A DNA stretch of 64,000 nucleotides from Ascaphus truei. Lineage: Eukaryota; Chordata; Amphibia; Anura; Ascaphidae. The notes under the pieces were generated by a model. That model did not search any database. It saw only the letters and a program-made list of their open reading frames with translations, and was not told the DNA's origin. Each line of letters begins with the position of its first letter. The first letter of the stretch is position 1. The DNA is taken from the NCBI GenBank assembly GCA_036426205.1, contig CM071570.1, forward strand, positions 6,651,747 through 6,715,746, written 5' to 3'. This document shows positions 32,847 through 44,142 of this stretch, piece by piece. A program made the translations under genes and the position numbers.

Positions 32847-33660
32847 TTTTTCCCCTGGTGAAAAGACCAACATCTCCGCTTGGGAACGACACAACCATAA
32901 ACACAACACAAGTTATATAATAAAAATGCATTGCGGTATATACAACAGCACATTAGCGTGACTTTACATCAGGTATACATCTTGCAGATAGAATTCAAAA
33001 GCAAGCTGACAGAGGCTTTGCAAGACCTGAGCAGGTTTACAGGGAACAGACTAAATATGAGTCTGAAAAGAAGAAGTTGGAGAAAAATATTACAAAATAT
33101 ACAAGATATTACAAAAGGAGACCACGGAAAGTGAACTAAATGCCCTCACTGATTTTTATGAGGAGCCTAATGAACTGGTTGCTGGTTCCTGTGCTGTAAC
33201 TATGGGGACAAGTAATTTGCCGTCAACAAACCACCAGAGGTGGGTCACCCCGAGTCTGCCTTTGACCAAGGTCTCCCAGAAGATCCTGGAGGATCGTCCG
33301 GAGAATGCTGCTGAGATTGGGCAGTAGTGTCAGAGTCTTCCTAGACATCCTGCTCCCAGACAGATTTCCTTTGTCTGTCCACTGGGTGTGCTGACGTTTT
33401 CTGTCTGTTCTGGGTTTCCTCTGTCTGTCTCTTCTTGGTGCTCCTGTCCTCTATTTCTGCCAGTCCTTATAGTTTCCTGTTTCCCATGCTTCCTTGCCTT
33501 TGCTTTGTGTTGTGTTCCCTGGACTTCTCTGTCACAGTCTGTTCCTGTACTTGTCCTTATGAATAAAGGTCCTTGCCTGCAATTAGGGTTGTTCCTGTCT
33601 GTTCCTTGCCCTGTCCATGCCATAGCCTCTGTCCCTGTCCCTGTTTATTCCCTGCTGCCA
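32847..33660. other. Unassigned stretch with polyadenylation-type signal
   Basis: C/T-rich, with AATAAAGG near 33561 followed by CTTGCCTGC. It could be the R/U5 part of a decayed LTR, but no termini were found. The overlapping 183-codon frame on + (33388-33939) is repetitive and low-complexity. Confidence 0.25.
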
Positions 33661-33670
33661 ACCTTTGCCT

Positions 33671-33803
33671 GTGACCCCGACCACAATTTTCCTGCCTGCC
33701 CTGGACCCCTGCTTGTGACCCCGACCATGCTTATTGCTGCCTGCCCTGGACCTCTGCTTGTGACCCCGACCATGCTTATTGCCGCCTGCCCCGGACACTT
33801 GCC
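33671..33803 (+). repeat. Minisatellite, 45-bp unit, three copies
   Basis: The unit begins TGTGACCCCGACC and contains CTGCCTGCCC(T/C)GGAC; copies start near 33671, 33714 and 33759. Confidence 0.8.
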
Positions 33804-35025
33804 TATGAACCTGATGCCTTCTCCCCTGCCCCCTGCTGTTCCTGCCACTGAGGTCCTACCTGCACCAGAAGTCTTGACAGGGAGTAAGAGTGAGATGCAA
33901 GGGAGAGAAATACATGTGAGGTGGGGAGGGATTGATTGAAATTGGGGTAATTGATAGAGGGGTGGGAGAGTGAGAGAGGGTGAGTGAGGAAGACAAGGAG
34001 AGAGATGGAGGGGAGAGAAATACATGATATGAGGGGGGAAAATAGAGGGAGCTCACAAGGTGTGAAATGGGGGGTCCCGAAGGACTGTCGACATGGGGGG
34101 GAGTTTAATCATAACTTCAGTTGTGGCCTCAAGAAATCTGTCTGTGGCCCTGCAAGTGACACAAATTGTCTATTACTTTCAATCAATAGATAGAAACGAT
34201 AAGTCCCGCAGCCGAGAAAAACGCACGGATTTTCCAAATCCTTAAATTGATAATGCAAGAATAGTTCTCTATGGTGCTTGTCGTCAGGTGATTGTGTTCG
34301 TAGTGCAATATTAAATAAAGAATAAAGAAAGAACAGTGTATAATGCAAAGTGATTGCAAGATAGCAGTGAAAGTAAATGCAGTGCAGTCTAGTTGATACG
34401 CATGCACTATGGCAGGGGTTAAACCGAATATGCTTGAACCCAGGATCAATCAAATATGGATGTGACATTCATGCAGAGAAGAAGAAAATTATACATAGAG
34501 TGATACTGCTATCAAGAATGTAATAAAACATTAAAACGGACAATTTGGAATCATACTCACGAATTCCCTGGTTTTTTGAGCTTGAATTGAGATACAGTAG
34601 CTGCAGATCACGTAGTCAACAAGGCAGAGTGAGCTGGAGTTCAGACGTGGGGGTGCTGGCATCTCTCGTGCTCCTGGAAGCTGGTAAGGAGTTAGCTTTC
34701 TCCATCACATTCTGGACACGACTCCAACCGCGATGACATCACCAAAACCAGCTAACCTTCAGGTCAACATCCCTGTGAACGCAGGTGTACTCCGTTATTC
34801 TAACTCAGATAATATAACAGCTCTCACGTGCAAGATGTAACTGCTGTTGTCCTATCACTCTGCAGTGATCCAAAGATGTCCCAGACAGGTACACGTTCTC
34901 TTTTTATCTCCTCCGGTGTATTTAAAAAAAATAAGTGACTTAGTTGAGGGGAGAAGGACAGCATCTTATTCAGCAAACCGTGCGCGCAAACATGCTTGCT
35001 TGTTTCCTCGCCTCAGACTTGTCAG
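33804..35025. other. Unassigned stretch
   Basis: No family motif in the short frames. The purine-rich GAGAGA segment at 33900-34060 is low complexity. Confidence 0.2.
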
Positions 35026-35029
35026 CTGA

Positions 35030-35492
35030 CAAGCCTTGAAGGAGGGTCTGGTCACAGAGCTTCCCACGCCTTGAAGGAAGGCCTGGTCACAGCACTCTCC
35101 AAGCCTTGAAGGAGGGTCTGGTCACAGCCCTTCCAAGCCTTGCAGGCGGGTCTGGTCTGGTCTCAGCATTTCCCAAGCCTTGAAGGAGGGTCTGGTCACA
35201 GCCCTTCTAAGCCTTGATTGAAGGTCTGGTCACAGCCCTTCCAAATCTTGCAGGCAGGTCTGGTCACAGTGCTTCCCAAGCTTTGATGGAGGATCTGGTC
35301 ACAGCGCTTCCCAAGCCTTGAAGTAGGGTCTGGTCACAGCGCTTCCCAAACCTTGAAGTAGGGTCTGGTCACAGTCCTTCCAAGCCTTGATTGAAGGTCT
35401 GGTCGCAGCCCTTCCAAGCCTTGAAGGAGTGTCTGGTCGCAGCCCTTCCAAGACTTGAAGGAGGGTTTGGTTACAGTGCTTTCCGAGGAAAA
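35030..35492 (+). repeat. Minisatellite, 34-35 bp unit, about 13 copies
   Basis: The consensus contains CCTTGAAGGAGGGTCTGGTC then ACAG(C/T)(G/C)CTTCC(C)AAG. Units start near 35030, 35067, 35102, 35136, 35177, 35211, 35245, 35280, 35315, 35350, 35384, 35418 and 35452, with substitutions and one short expansion (near 35155). The open frame on the minus strand is a by-product of the repeat. Confidence 0.9.
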
Positions 35493-36820
35493 AATCACCA
35501 GATCTGAACAGTTTATGGCCCGGATACATCAAACTGAGGTGAAGTAAAAATGGTATGGGTCATATTATCATCCCCAAAAGAGCATTATTTTTATAGCGCA
35601 ATATATAACGTTGCACCAAAAATATTGCACTTTTTATTGGACATATAAAAAATATCAGTAACCTTAAAAAAAAGCCACAATACCGCATTTTTTAGTAAAA
35701 TAATGCAATAGATCAAATTCTGATATTTATCAGAATGCGGTTAACGTTAGAAATAACGCAAGTTTTTTTATCACCTGCATGATAGCGCTAACGCCAGCCT
35801 ATCTTTCCTATGTATTTAATGACAATCAATGGGAAATTATATACATAGGCAATATAAGGTCAACCAGCATGGAATAGGTGATCAAATAGCTATTTTAATG
35901 TTACAGACAATATTAAACCCTTAATAGCCCAAGTGATCAACTGGGTGTTTATAAGTAGCTGACGACAAAGGGCCACAATGGATTTAGTATGAACATAAAA
36001 CTACACTACCTATCCCCCTTGCCCACCTTAGTGGCTAGTAAAGCATTGGCATGCAATGCTTTACTAACCGCTTAGGTAATTAAGGGATTAACCCCCGCTG
36101 CCAATACTAATGGGCATTAGCACGATTATCCAAATGGGGATAATATGGCTTTTGGCCATTGCCAAATATACATAACAAATTATTAATAAACTTGATACAA
36201 ATAACATTGTGAAAAACAACATTGCAACCTTTAATCCATTGATTGCCCCTTTGCCGACCTAGGCCCTCTCAAGGGGAGCTTACATAGCCACATTGGCAAT
36301 CAATGTTGGCCTGTATTAGGAATTGAAGTACTTACTCCAGCATAGAAGAAGGCCATCTCATCTTCATGACTGAAGTCACCAGGATTTCCGCACATAACTA
36401 TTAACTTAATCATTACCAATGCACATGTAACACATGACATATATACTCTATGCAAATATGTGAAGGGGACTACTTCACATGTGTTATAAAAAAGATAAAT
36501 GTACATTACACGGAGACTTCATGTGGTCACTTGATTTTGACTGGTTTTAATCTAGTATTTATTACTTGTATGCGTGCTAACAGTTAAGTATACAGTTAAT
36601 TTATTATTGAGGATTTACAGTTATGAATGTTTTATGTAACTATAAAATAATGGTATGTATTACTTCACAATAGTACATTGTACACTTGTTTATTCCCTTT
36701 ACGGTCTCAGATTCATGTCTACCTGTATTTGTGTAATCTTCTATTAAGCTGATAAATCATTCTACAACAATTCCATGTTATGTACAGTACATGGATTCAT
36801 ATGAATAAACTGCAGATATT
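35493..36820. other. Unassigned AT-rich stretch
   Basis: It contains a GTAAAGCATTGGCATGCAATGCTTTAC palindromic stretch (about 36037-36063). TTAGTGGCTAG/CCGCTTAGG-like words also occur in the 39.5-41.6 kb foldback, so a related decayed element is possible. Confidence 0.25.
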
Positions 36821-36827
36821 AACTTTT

Positions 36828-37745
36828 TTTTTCTATAGTTTTTTTTATTGGGTTTTAAAACATTAAACAACATTACAACATTAAAATACAGAGAAAAAAA
36901 ACATACTTTTACACAAAATTATTTTTAGTATTGCTCTTCATACTGATAATTTCAAAATGAAACACACTAACACAAATAATAAAAAGAAAAAAACAGATAA
37001 TAGCATTTTCAAAAATTAACAGCAGAGCTATCGCCACACATCCTCCAATCAGAACCTGGTATAAAGTTCCCCAGTTACCATCTCCCCCGATCAAAACTGT
37101 GCTATCGTATTTCCTCAAGGGTGGCATTATCCGTGGCCCAACGCAATCAGTTTGAGGAGGCCCAGGAGTTATGTTCAAATGTCTGTATGATTGAATCCCT
37201 ACTGTATCTTGTTGTGACATAGTATCAATAAACTTTTCCCGTTTTTTTTATTTCTCGGTTCTTATTTCTTTATTCGTCTCAGCTTCGAACATCCATCAAC
37301 ATCAATTTACTCAGATAATCGTTTAAAATATCTATAAAGTGGGGGGGGGGGGGGGTCAGGCTTTATCCATTTCACCATCACTGTTTTCCTTGCAATTTAC
37401 CTCTACTTAGGTTTACCTCTTTCCAACTTTCCATATTTCCAAACAGTAAGGCTAAGGGCTCTTTTATTGTAGTTACCCCAATAACTTCTTGTATATATTG
37501 CAGGACCTTACCCCAGAAATCAGAAATAACCAGACAATCCCATAGACAGTGTTTTAAATCTACTCTTTCCTGGGAGCACATGAGATACTTGTTTTTAGAT
37601 TTCTCTATTCCTTTATAATTAATATCAAAAGCATAATAGGCCCTATGCAGTATTTTAAATTGCCTCTCTCCCCACACTCCTGATACTATGATTTTCCTAA
37701 TCGAGTTGAACCTTCAAGAAACAGGTCCGCTCATTCAAAATCTCT
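36828..37745 (-). mobile_element. L1/Tx1-type LINE 3' fragment
   Basis: The minus strand holds a C-terminal ORF2 piece (37677-37378) followed by 3' untranslated sequence that ends in an A-rich tract (T-rich on + at 36822-36850). It is 5'-truncated near 37745. Confidence 0.65.
37378..37677 (-). pseudogene. L1/Tx1 ORF2 C-terminal Cys/His domain fragment
   Basis: The frame reads MWGERQFKILHRAYYAFDIN, then a KYLMCSQERVDLKHCLWDCL segment. C-x-S-x-ERVDLKHC-LWDC matches the zf-RVT-like 'C..C......H.lw.C' tail that follows RT in L1/Tx1 ORF2 proteins. The same type of tail is seen in the intact L1 as CPKQCGGTADLLHMLWSCP. No RT core remains, so the fragment is inactive. Confidence 0.65.
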
Positions 37746-38204
37746 TGATATAGTAATCAATACAAAAACAAGTGCTAAGAAATTAACGTTGTGCAGGTCA
37801 TCTCAAGCAAAATCAGAGTCCTACTTACGAGAAGTAGGTCAATATCGAGCATTGAGTACTAAAATTACACTGGTGTCGCTGGCATTCGGACAGGGGAATG
37901 GCTGATGTCTGTATGGATCGCTCAGACAAGATAGACAAGCTGCAGTGTGGGCTGCCCGTCTGGCGGGTGGCCGCCTGTCTCAGTGTCATGGTGTAGTTGT
38001 AATTGTCCGGGAGAATGTCACAAACGCACCGGTGCGTACACGTCTATTGCTTTGTGTAACTGCTGAGAGCGTGACCTTTGACCATATGCTTCTTCAGGGG
38101 TCTGTAGATTGGAGGGTTTAGTCTCTCAGTTATATAGCCAGTCCGATTAACTCATCAAGTGCTTGAAACTATTAACACTTGGGGTATGTGTAAAGCATTG
38201 ATGG

Positions 38205-38817
38205 ACGTGTGTAACAGGGGAGTTATCCCTCAGGTAATGTGCCTCTAATCCAGCAGAGTGGTGGTTAACTGCTGGTAGTCAATTAACAAACACCACCTGC
38301 CTGATTAGATTGCTTAGAAAAGCCTGTCTTTTGAGACAGGAAGAGAGACTCCTTAGCTCACACCTGAGCTGAACTTGGAGACAGAGCAGAGATTGTCCTT
38401 GACTCTCACAACTTGTCTTGAGCCCTGCCAGAAGAAACAGCAGAGCTGCTTTCAAGACACAGGGGAAACTTCTAAACCTGAATGCTGACAAAACTTGAGA
38501 AAAGGTAGCAACGCAGGAACAGAGAAGATTTTCCCTCCAAACCACAAGGAACAGATAAGACTTTCATTTATGAGACTTTGTATATCTGCTTATTTCATGC
38601 TATATGTTTGGGGCTGGGAGACATGCTTATCTAAAGGGAGTGTGGACTGCATACAGTAGTATTTCACTAGAAATACTCCCAAGTGAATAGAAGCTTTGTT
38701 TACCCCTTGTTTGGATGGTTTCCTGATGTTAAGAAAACAGGCGCAATAAAAGCCTTATTTAATTTCACTATAACCAGACTCCCTTGCATACCTCTGTGAG
38801 CGTCCGCCTACAACGTG
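38205..38817 (+). mobile_element. Solo LTR with 5-bp TSD
   Basis: The LTR proper is 38210-38812 (603 bp), TGTAACAGGGG...CCGCCTACA, with TG/CA ends. ACGTG is duplicated exactly on both sides (38205-38209, 38813-38817). A CAATAAAAGCC signal at about 38745 with a short AT-rich then pyrimidine-rich tail gives a U3-R-U5 order on the + strand. No internal gag-pol is present, so this is a recombination-derived solo LTR of a Gypsy- or retrovirus-like element; the superfamily cannot be told from the LTR alone. Confidence 0.8.
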
Positions 38818-39495
38818 CTTGACTTAAACATGGTACTGCAGTATGTTGCATGGTAATAATTGATACAAAAGGGATAACATATAACAAACAATGACAAAAT
38901 GACGTGCTCAATTAGTGGTGATATGTGTTACTAGGTGTTATATAAAATTAATCTGAATTTTTTTTTTTGATGTTAACATTAAATGGTGGGTATAAGACCA
39001 CTGGCCTAGAAGTTATTCTAAGGGGGAAAAAAATCCGTAATATATATGGTGATGGTGATACAATCTATAAGGATTATTAGTAGAATGCAGATATATGTAT
39101 ATAGGTGATGCGAATGGGGACTGCAGCACTAATATCAAAATGACAAAACAGTGATTATATTAGTCGCAAATGGTTATATACATAGGGACCTTCTTAGAAA
39201 GAGACGAGGAAGAGGTAAACAAGCAATAGGGCCAATACACCTAAACATCCACAAAAAATCCCCCAGGTCGAAATCTATGTTCCCATTGGGAGAAAGGGTC
39301 TTTAACTCATAAATCCAATAGATCTCCAGGGATACGGGGGGCATCAATGGCTTGACAGACTAATCCTGTTGTGTCCGGATTATGATGTGATAGAAAGTGA
39401 TGTGAAACCATGGATGATCACTGCAGACCACAGGAACATTGTAAGATATAAATGACAAATGAACTTTGGCAGTTAATAAAAGCAGTGATATTGTG
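38818..39495. other. Unassigned stretch
   Basis: No supported feature. Confidence 0.2.
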
Positions 39496-39499
39496 AGGC

Positions 39500-41578
39500 C
39501 TATTCTATAAGGCTTCATAAAAAAAATCGCTGGGCTGGTTACGCCGCCAGTTTTGTGAGCGTTGCTATCACGGTATTCAGAAAGCCTCTATTACCTGTGA
39601 TGTCAAAATGACCCAAACTGGCGAGTAGCCAGCGACGTGATGTTCGCTTCACTCAAAAGGGCTCACCTGGCGATTTGTCCCAGCTGCAGAGAGAGCTGCA
39701 CAGAGAGAGTCACCTCTCCATGCGCATATCTCGCCAGCGATCGCAGGGTTTTAATAACATTTTTAATACTAGTGTACGTAAGCAGGAGGTCTCTGGAGCC
39801 GAACCATGTTGATTTTAGGCCCAGGGACCCCTGCTTCCCGAGATACAGGCCTCGTTATGGGGTGCCGGTATGGCCAATGCATTTAAATGTCTTGTGTCAC
39901 GTGACTGTGGAATGAAATGCATAGGAGATACCGGCACCCCATAATGGGACCTGTTTCTTGGGAAGTAGGGGGACCTCAAATCAACGCAGTCTGCTCCGGA
40001 GACCCCATGCTCACGTACACTAGTTTTAACATTTTTATTAAAACTGCTTCATTACCCTAGCGGCTAGCCATTAAAGCAATGAAGGGGTTAGCCACCAGTG
40101 CTCGGTTTATTGTGGGTATGTGTAGACCATGTGACTCCCTTTGTATATCATCACATCCATTCCCAAAAAAACTCTGTCACATGGTCTACAAGAACCAATC
40201 AGATTGGGGATATTGTTCCCACAATCTGTTGGTTAAAGTACCAAGTGACTGCAGCCATGTTGCTTTTGGTGACGTCATGTTAAAGGAATCACAGCCATTT
40301 TTATTGGCTGGCTTCATTTCCTTTACATGATGTCACCAAACAGGACCACCCGAGGGCCTACAGACACCCGTGGGACCATGCGTGGACCCAGTTGGGGCCC
40401 ATGGACACTCACAGGGACTACCTGAAGGCCCACGGAGCCTAGTAGGGACCACCTGATGGCCCTCAGACACCCGTGGGAACCCCATGGGGTGCACTGTGGG
40501 GCCTACGGACACCCTGGGGACCACCCGGGAACCCCTGTCGACCTGTGGCATTAATCCAGTCTAAAAAAATAAATCATGGTTTTATGTGGGGGCACAGGAT
40601 GTGGGTGGGTTGTGTATTGTTGTTTATTAGATATTGTAATTTTATTGGGGGCCTAGGAGGTGGGTAGTGGGGATGTTCTGTGTGTTTGTGTTTATTGTGG
40701 GTAACGGGGGTGGGTGAAGGGGGTATTAAACCCAAGGATGGGTATTTAGACCTACTGGGTGGGTAGCAGGAGGGGTTAACCCCTTCATTACCTTAGCAGA
40801 ATTAACCACTAAGGTAATGAAAGGGTTCATTCCACCCGCAAGACCCTTGAAAGGCCTAAACACCCACCAAGGGCCAAATACCACCTTCACCCACCCCCGC
40901 TACCCACAATAAACATGGCACTGGTGTTTAACCCCTTCATTGCCTTAGCGGATATCCGCTAAGGTAATGAAGCTACTTTAATTATTTTTATTAATAGTGT
41001 GCGGGAGCAGGGGGTCTTCTGAGCTTAACCGCTTTTATTTCAACCTCGGGGGGCCCCCTGCTTCCCGAGATACAGGCCCTGCTATGGGGTGCCAGTATCT
41101 CCTATGCTTTTATATGTCCTGCGTCATGTGACTGGGACATTTCAATGCACAGGAGATACCGGCACCCCATAACGGGGCCTGTATCTCGGGAAGCAGGGGG
41201 TCCCCGGACCTCAAATCAATGTGGTTCTGCTCTGGGACCCCTGCTCATCTAAACTATTAATAATATTAATAATTAACAATTTTAATTTCCAGCGAGATTT
41301 GCGCAGAGAGAGATGGCTCTCTCTCTGCAGCAGAAAGAGATGGCTCTCTCTCTGCAGCAGAAAGAGATGGCTCTCTCTCTGCAGCAGAAAGAAATCGATG
41401 GGTGAGCCCTTTTCGGAGGGCCGATCTTCACGTCGCCGGCTACTCCCCATTTTTGCAAATATTACTATCACTGGTATTCGGGGCTTTCTGTATACCGTGA
41501 TAGCAACGCTGTCAAAAATGGCGATTTAAAAATCCTAGCGATTTTTTCTATCGGACTTCAGTGCATGAGGCCCTATGT
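39500..41578. mobile_element. Foldback transposon, ~2.1 kb, long inverted arms
   Basis: The outer left (AGGCCTATTCTATAAGGCTT...AAATCGCTGGG) and outer right (complement of AGGGCCTCATGCACTGAAG...AAATCGCTAGG) ends pair, and arms of about 600 bp remain alignable inward. They share GTTGCTATCACGGTAT, GAAAAGGGCTCACC-like and CCCTGCTTCCCGAGATACAG words. Each arm holds its own palindrome of CCGAGATACAGGCC / CACCCCATAA words (39825-39975; 41060-41205). The centre has hairpins such as TAGCGGATATCCGCTA (about 40946-40961). No transposase is encoded. GGCC-rich ends are PIF/Harbinger-like, but no clear TSD is seen. Confidence 0.6.
41310..41395 (+). repeat. 27-bp minisatellite, three copies, in right arm of foldback
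   Basis: AGATGGCTCTCTCTCTGCAG followed by CAGAAAG is repeated three times. The left arm has only a single-copy counterpart, so the expansion postdates the element. Confidence 0.85.
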
Positions 41579-42010
41579 GGGGAAATTATATCCAGCGCTC
41601 AAAAAAGCTGGAGACCTACCACACCCAACAGAGAGAATACACTCTGGCACCCTACCTACTGAAGGCAAAAGACCCAAAGCAGAGACAGACCTTGGGCCAG
41701 TATAGAATGTGTGCCCACAGCCTGGAAATAGAAACAGGCAGACACAGACAGAACTGGAAGCCCTGTGAGATGAGACTGTGCCAGCGATGTGAGCTAGGAG
41801 AAGTAGAAGATGAAACACACTTCCTGCTGCGTTGCACACAAAACTCTGAAGATGAGTGCCCACCTGGAGAAACTCAGAGCACTTATCCAGAACTTTAATA
41901 ATATAGAAGAGAACCAAAAACATGTGATCCTCCTGGGAGAAGATGAAACCACAGCAGAACTGGCTGCACACTATGTCAGCACCTGCCACAGGATGAGAGA
42001 CGCCCACTAA
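41575..42010 (+). pseudogene. Retroelement C-terminal domain with EVEDETHFLLRC box
   Basis: The first frame reads RMCAHSLEIETGRHRQNWKP, then a CQRCELGEVEDETHFLLRC box. After a frameshift near 41850 the product continues as SAHLEKLRALIQNFNNIEEN and ELAAHYVSTCHRMRD. The C-x2-C...H-x4-C arrangement is a zinc-ribbon-like tail that I associate with reverse-transcriptase ORFs of fish and frogs, though I cannot name the clade. One frameshift is enough to break it. The start lies at the end of the foldback element. Confidence 0.5.
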
Positions 42011-42180
42011 CCCCCACATCCCAGTGTATAACTGTTGCCCATGTACCGTGCAATTGTTACACCCTACCCCTTATAATTCATGTACTCTGTAACCATTATA
42101 CACTACTCCCTATTATTAATGTACTGTGTAATCATTGTACCCCACCCCGTATAATTCACGCTTTAGCAATAATGAAATGT
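41579..42180 (+). mobile_element. LINE 3' end of unassigned clade
   Basis: A C-terminal coding remnant (41575-42010) is followed by a 3' untranslated region with repeated TGTACTGTGTAATCATTGTA-like words and ends near GCAATAATGAAATGTTCTTT. It is 5'-truncated at the foldback transposon boundary. Confidence 0.55.
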
Positions 42181-42234
42181 TCTTTCATAGAGAGAGAGAG
42201 AAAGAGAGAGAGTCACACAGAGAAACTCTCTGGG

Positions 42235-42793
42235 CTACTAGAGGCTGTAAACAAGGGATCTGTCCTGCACTCCGGTAAATAGTCACAGCACCCGTAGGTG
42301 TCAATGTGGTCACTTGGGAACGGAATGGAGGGTGCAGATATAGACCTCTAAGTTGATCAGGGCTGGGAGGGAAATCCCTTACCTCTAGATGCTCTCCGAT
42401 CTGTGTCCTGCTCTCCTCTGTCCTCCGTTATCCAGCATGCAGCCTTCAGAGAAGTCGAATGGAAAGAAAGAAGATCCGGCTCCACTGCGAGTGACAAATA
42501 TCCAGGCTACTTCCGGGTTGATTGAAGAAACTTTATTAGGACATCACACACACAAGGCTACACCACGATCTCCCCCTCAACACGTTTCACACTATAGAAC
42601 AGAGCTTCGTCTTGGAGTGACGAAGACGAAGCGCTGTTCTATAGCGTGAAACGCGTTGAGGGAGAGATCGTGGTGTAGCCTTGTGTGTGTGAAGCCTTAA
42701 TAAAGTTTTTCAATCAACCCGGAAGTAGCCTGGATATTTGTCACTCGCAGTGGCGCCGGATCTTCTTTCTTTCCATTCTACTAGAGGCTGTAA
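42235..42793. mobile_element. Palindromic PLE-tail insertion with 16-bp TSD
   Basis: CTACTAGAGGCTGTAA is present at 42235-42250 and again at 42778-42793, an exact 16-bp target duplication. The inserted 527 bp (42251-42777) ends in a 322-bp palindrome (42457-42778). Its arms run from a hammerhead-like core at the centre outward through ATCGTGGTGTAGCCTTGTGT, AATAAAG, TCAATCAACCCGG and a GTGGCGCCGGATCTTC tail. Two head-to-head copies of a PLE-type tail thus form the palindrome. Such inverted junctions and long TSDs are known for PLEs. No coding part is included. Confidence 0.6.
42620..42660 (+). ncRNA. Hammerhead-like core, plus arm
   Basis: GACGAAGCGCTGTTCTATAG then CGTGAAACGCGTTGAGG: a GACGA box, stem II CGCT/AGCG, GAAA and CGCGTT. 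The mirrored copy on the minus strand occupies about 42578-42618. Stem I lies partly across the palindrome junction (CTCC with GGAG), so only a folded transcript of one arm could form it. Confidence 0.4.
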
Positions 42794-43189
42794 TTCACGA
42801 CTGCCACATAGAGAGAGACAGAGAGACCGAACTGTCACATAGAGAGACAGAGAGACTGTCACACATGGAGAGACAAAGACACAGAGACTGTCACACATGG
42901 AGAGAGACAAAGAGAGAGAGACTTTGAAGGTTGTGATACCTTTTTTTTGCCATCATATCAATTGTACAAGGTTTTTTCGTGCATACTGTAACCTTCCAAT
43001 ATGAGAATGTGGAGGACTCAGGTGAGATCTCTAAACTGGTTATGGGAAACTTACATACAGAGCAACTGAGAATTATCTTTGCATAAAGTGTTCAGGAGAT
43101 TAACATACTGTAGCTGGGGTATTGTCCTTTAGTTAATTTATCCATGAGTTTCTCGTTGCCGACGTAGGCTACTAGAGGCTTAATATTTA
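42794..43189. other. (GAGA)/(CACA)-type simple repeats and unassigned sequence
   Basis: GAGAGACAGAGAGAC-type purine repeats run from about 42808 to 42922. TACTAGAGGCTTA near 43171 is a third copy of the target-site word. Confidence 0.5.
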
Positions 43190-44142
43190 CATAGTTACAT
43201 AGTAGATGAGGTTGAAAAAGACACATGTCTATCAAGTTCAACCTATGCTAAATTTAGACCAGATACTTTATCCTACATCTATACTTACTTATTGATCCAG
43301 AGGAAGGCAAACAAAAAAACCCCAGTGGTATATCATCCAATAATATCTCATAAGGGGAAAAATAAATTCCTTCCTGACTCGAAGAATTGGCAATCGGATT
43401 AATCCCTGGATCAACATCTTTCCCATGTTTACTTATGTGGTATATCCCTGTATACCTTTACCTCCCAAAAAGATGTCCGACCTTTTTTGAACAAATCCAT
43501 TGTATCTGCCATTACAGTCTCCATGGGTAATGAATTCCACATTTTAACTGCCCTTACTGTAAAGAACCCTTTCCATTGTTGCTGTGAAATCTCCTTTCCT
43601 CCAACCGAAAGGGATGCCCCTGAGTCCTTTGTACTGCCCTTGGGATGAATAGTTCTTTTGAAAGCTCCCTGTACTTCCCCGAATATATTTGTATATAGTT
43701 ATCATATCCCCTCTTAGACGCCTCTTTTCTAATGTAAATAAATCTAATTTAGTAGCCTCTCCTTGTAATTTAGATTGTCCATCCCTTTATTAATTTGCTG
43801 CTCTTCTCTGCACTTTCTCTAGTTCCATAATGTCTTGTCTAAGGAGTGGCACCCAAAATTGTACTCCATATTCAAGGTGTGGTCCTACTAATGCTTTGTA
43901 AAGGGGCATAAATATGTTTACTTCCCTTCCAGCCATTTCCATTTAATGCCAGATAAAATCTTGTTTGCCTTTGCAGCTACTGCATGACTTTGGGCAGTAT
44001 TGCAAAGCCTGCTGTCTACAAGCACTCCTAAGTCCTTCTCCATCAAGGATTCCCCTAATTTATCCCCATTTAATTTGTAAGTCGCCTTACAGATGTTATG
44101 CTTTTTGTGGTTTATTTGTATGGTGTTTATGTTGTATCTTAA
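43190..44142 (-). mobile_element. CR1-type LINE, 3' end
   Basis: On the minus strand, a C-terminal coding region (44142 to about 43560) is followed by the conserved 3' untranslated region ending CATCTACTATGTAACTATGT at 43190-43210. It is the uninterrupted counterpart of the split CR1 at 24010-26215. 5'-truncated, with a MITE inserted at its 5' edge (44143). Confidence 0.75.
43560..44142 (-). pseudogene. CR1 ORF2 C-terminal part
   Basis: Reading the minus strand: NTIQINHKKHNICKATYKLN, then GESLMEKDLGVLVDSRL, then AVAAKANKILSGIKWKWLEG. After a stop follow VNIFMPLYKALVGPHLEYGV, then LRQDIMELEKVQRRAANLIK and GYDNYIQIYSGKYREL. These are the CR1-group blocks after the RT active site ('EKDLGVLVD', 'LYKALVRPHLEY', 'LEKVQRRATK'). 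Several stops and one frameshift make it inactive. Confidence 0.75.

Noticed and set aside
33388..33939. 183-codon Cys/Leu/Pro-rich frame
   Set aside because: It runs through C/T-rich low-complexity DNA and a 45-bp minisatellite; no signal of a real protein.
35030..35492. Possible CRISPR array (regular ~35-bp units)
   Set aside because: Units are contiguous without unique spacers, and this is eukaryotic repeat DNA; it is a minisatellite.
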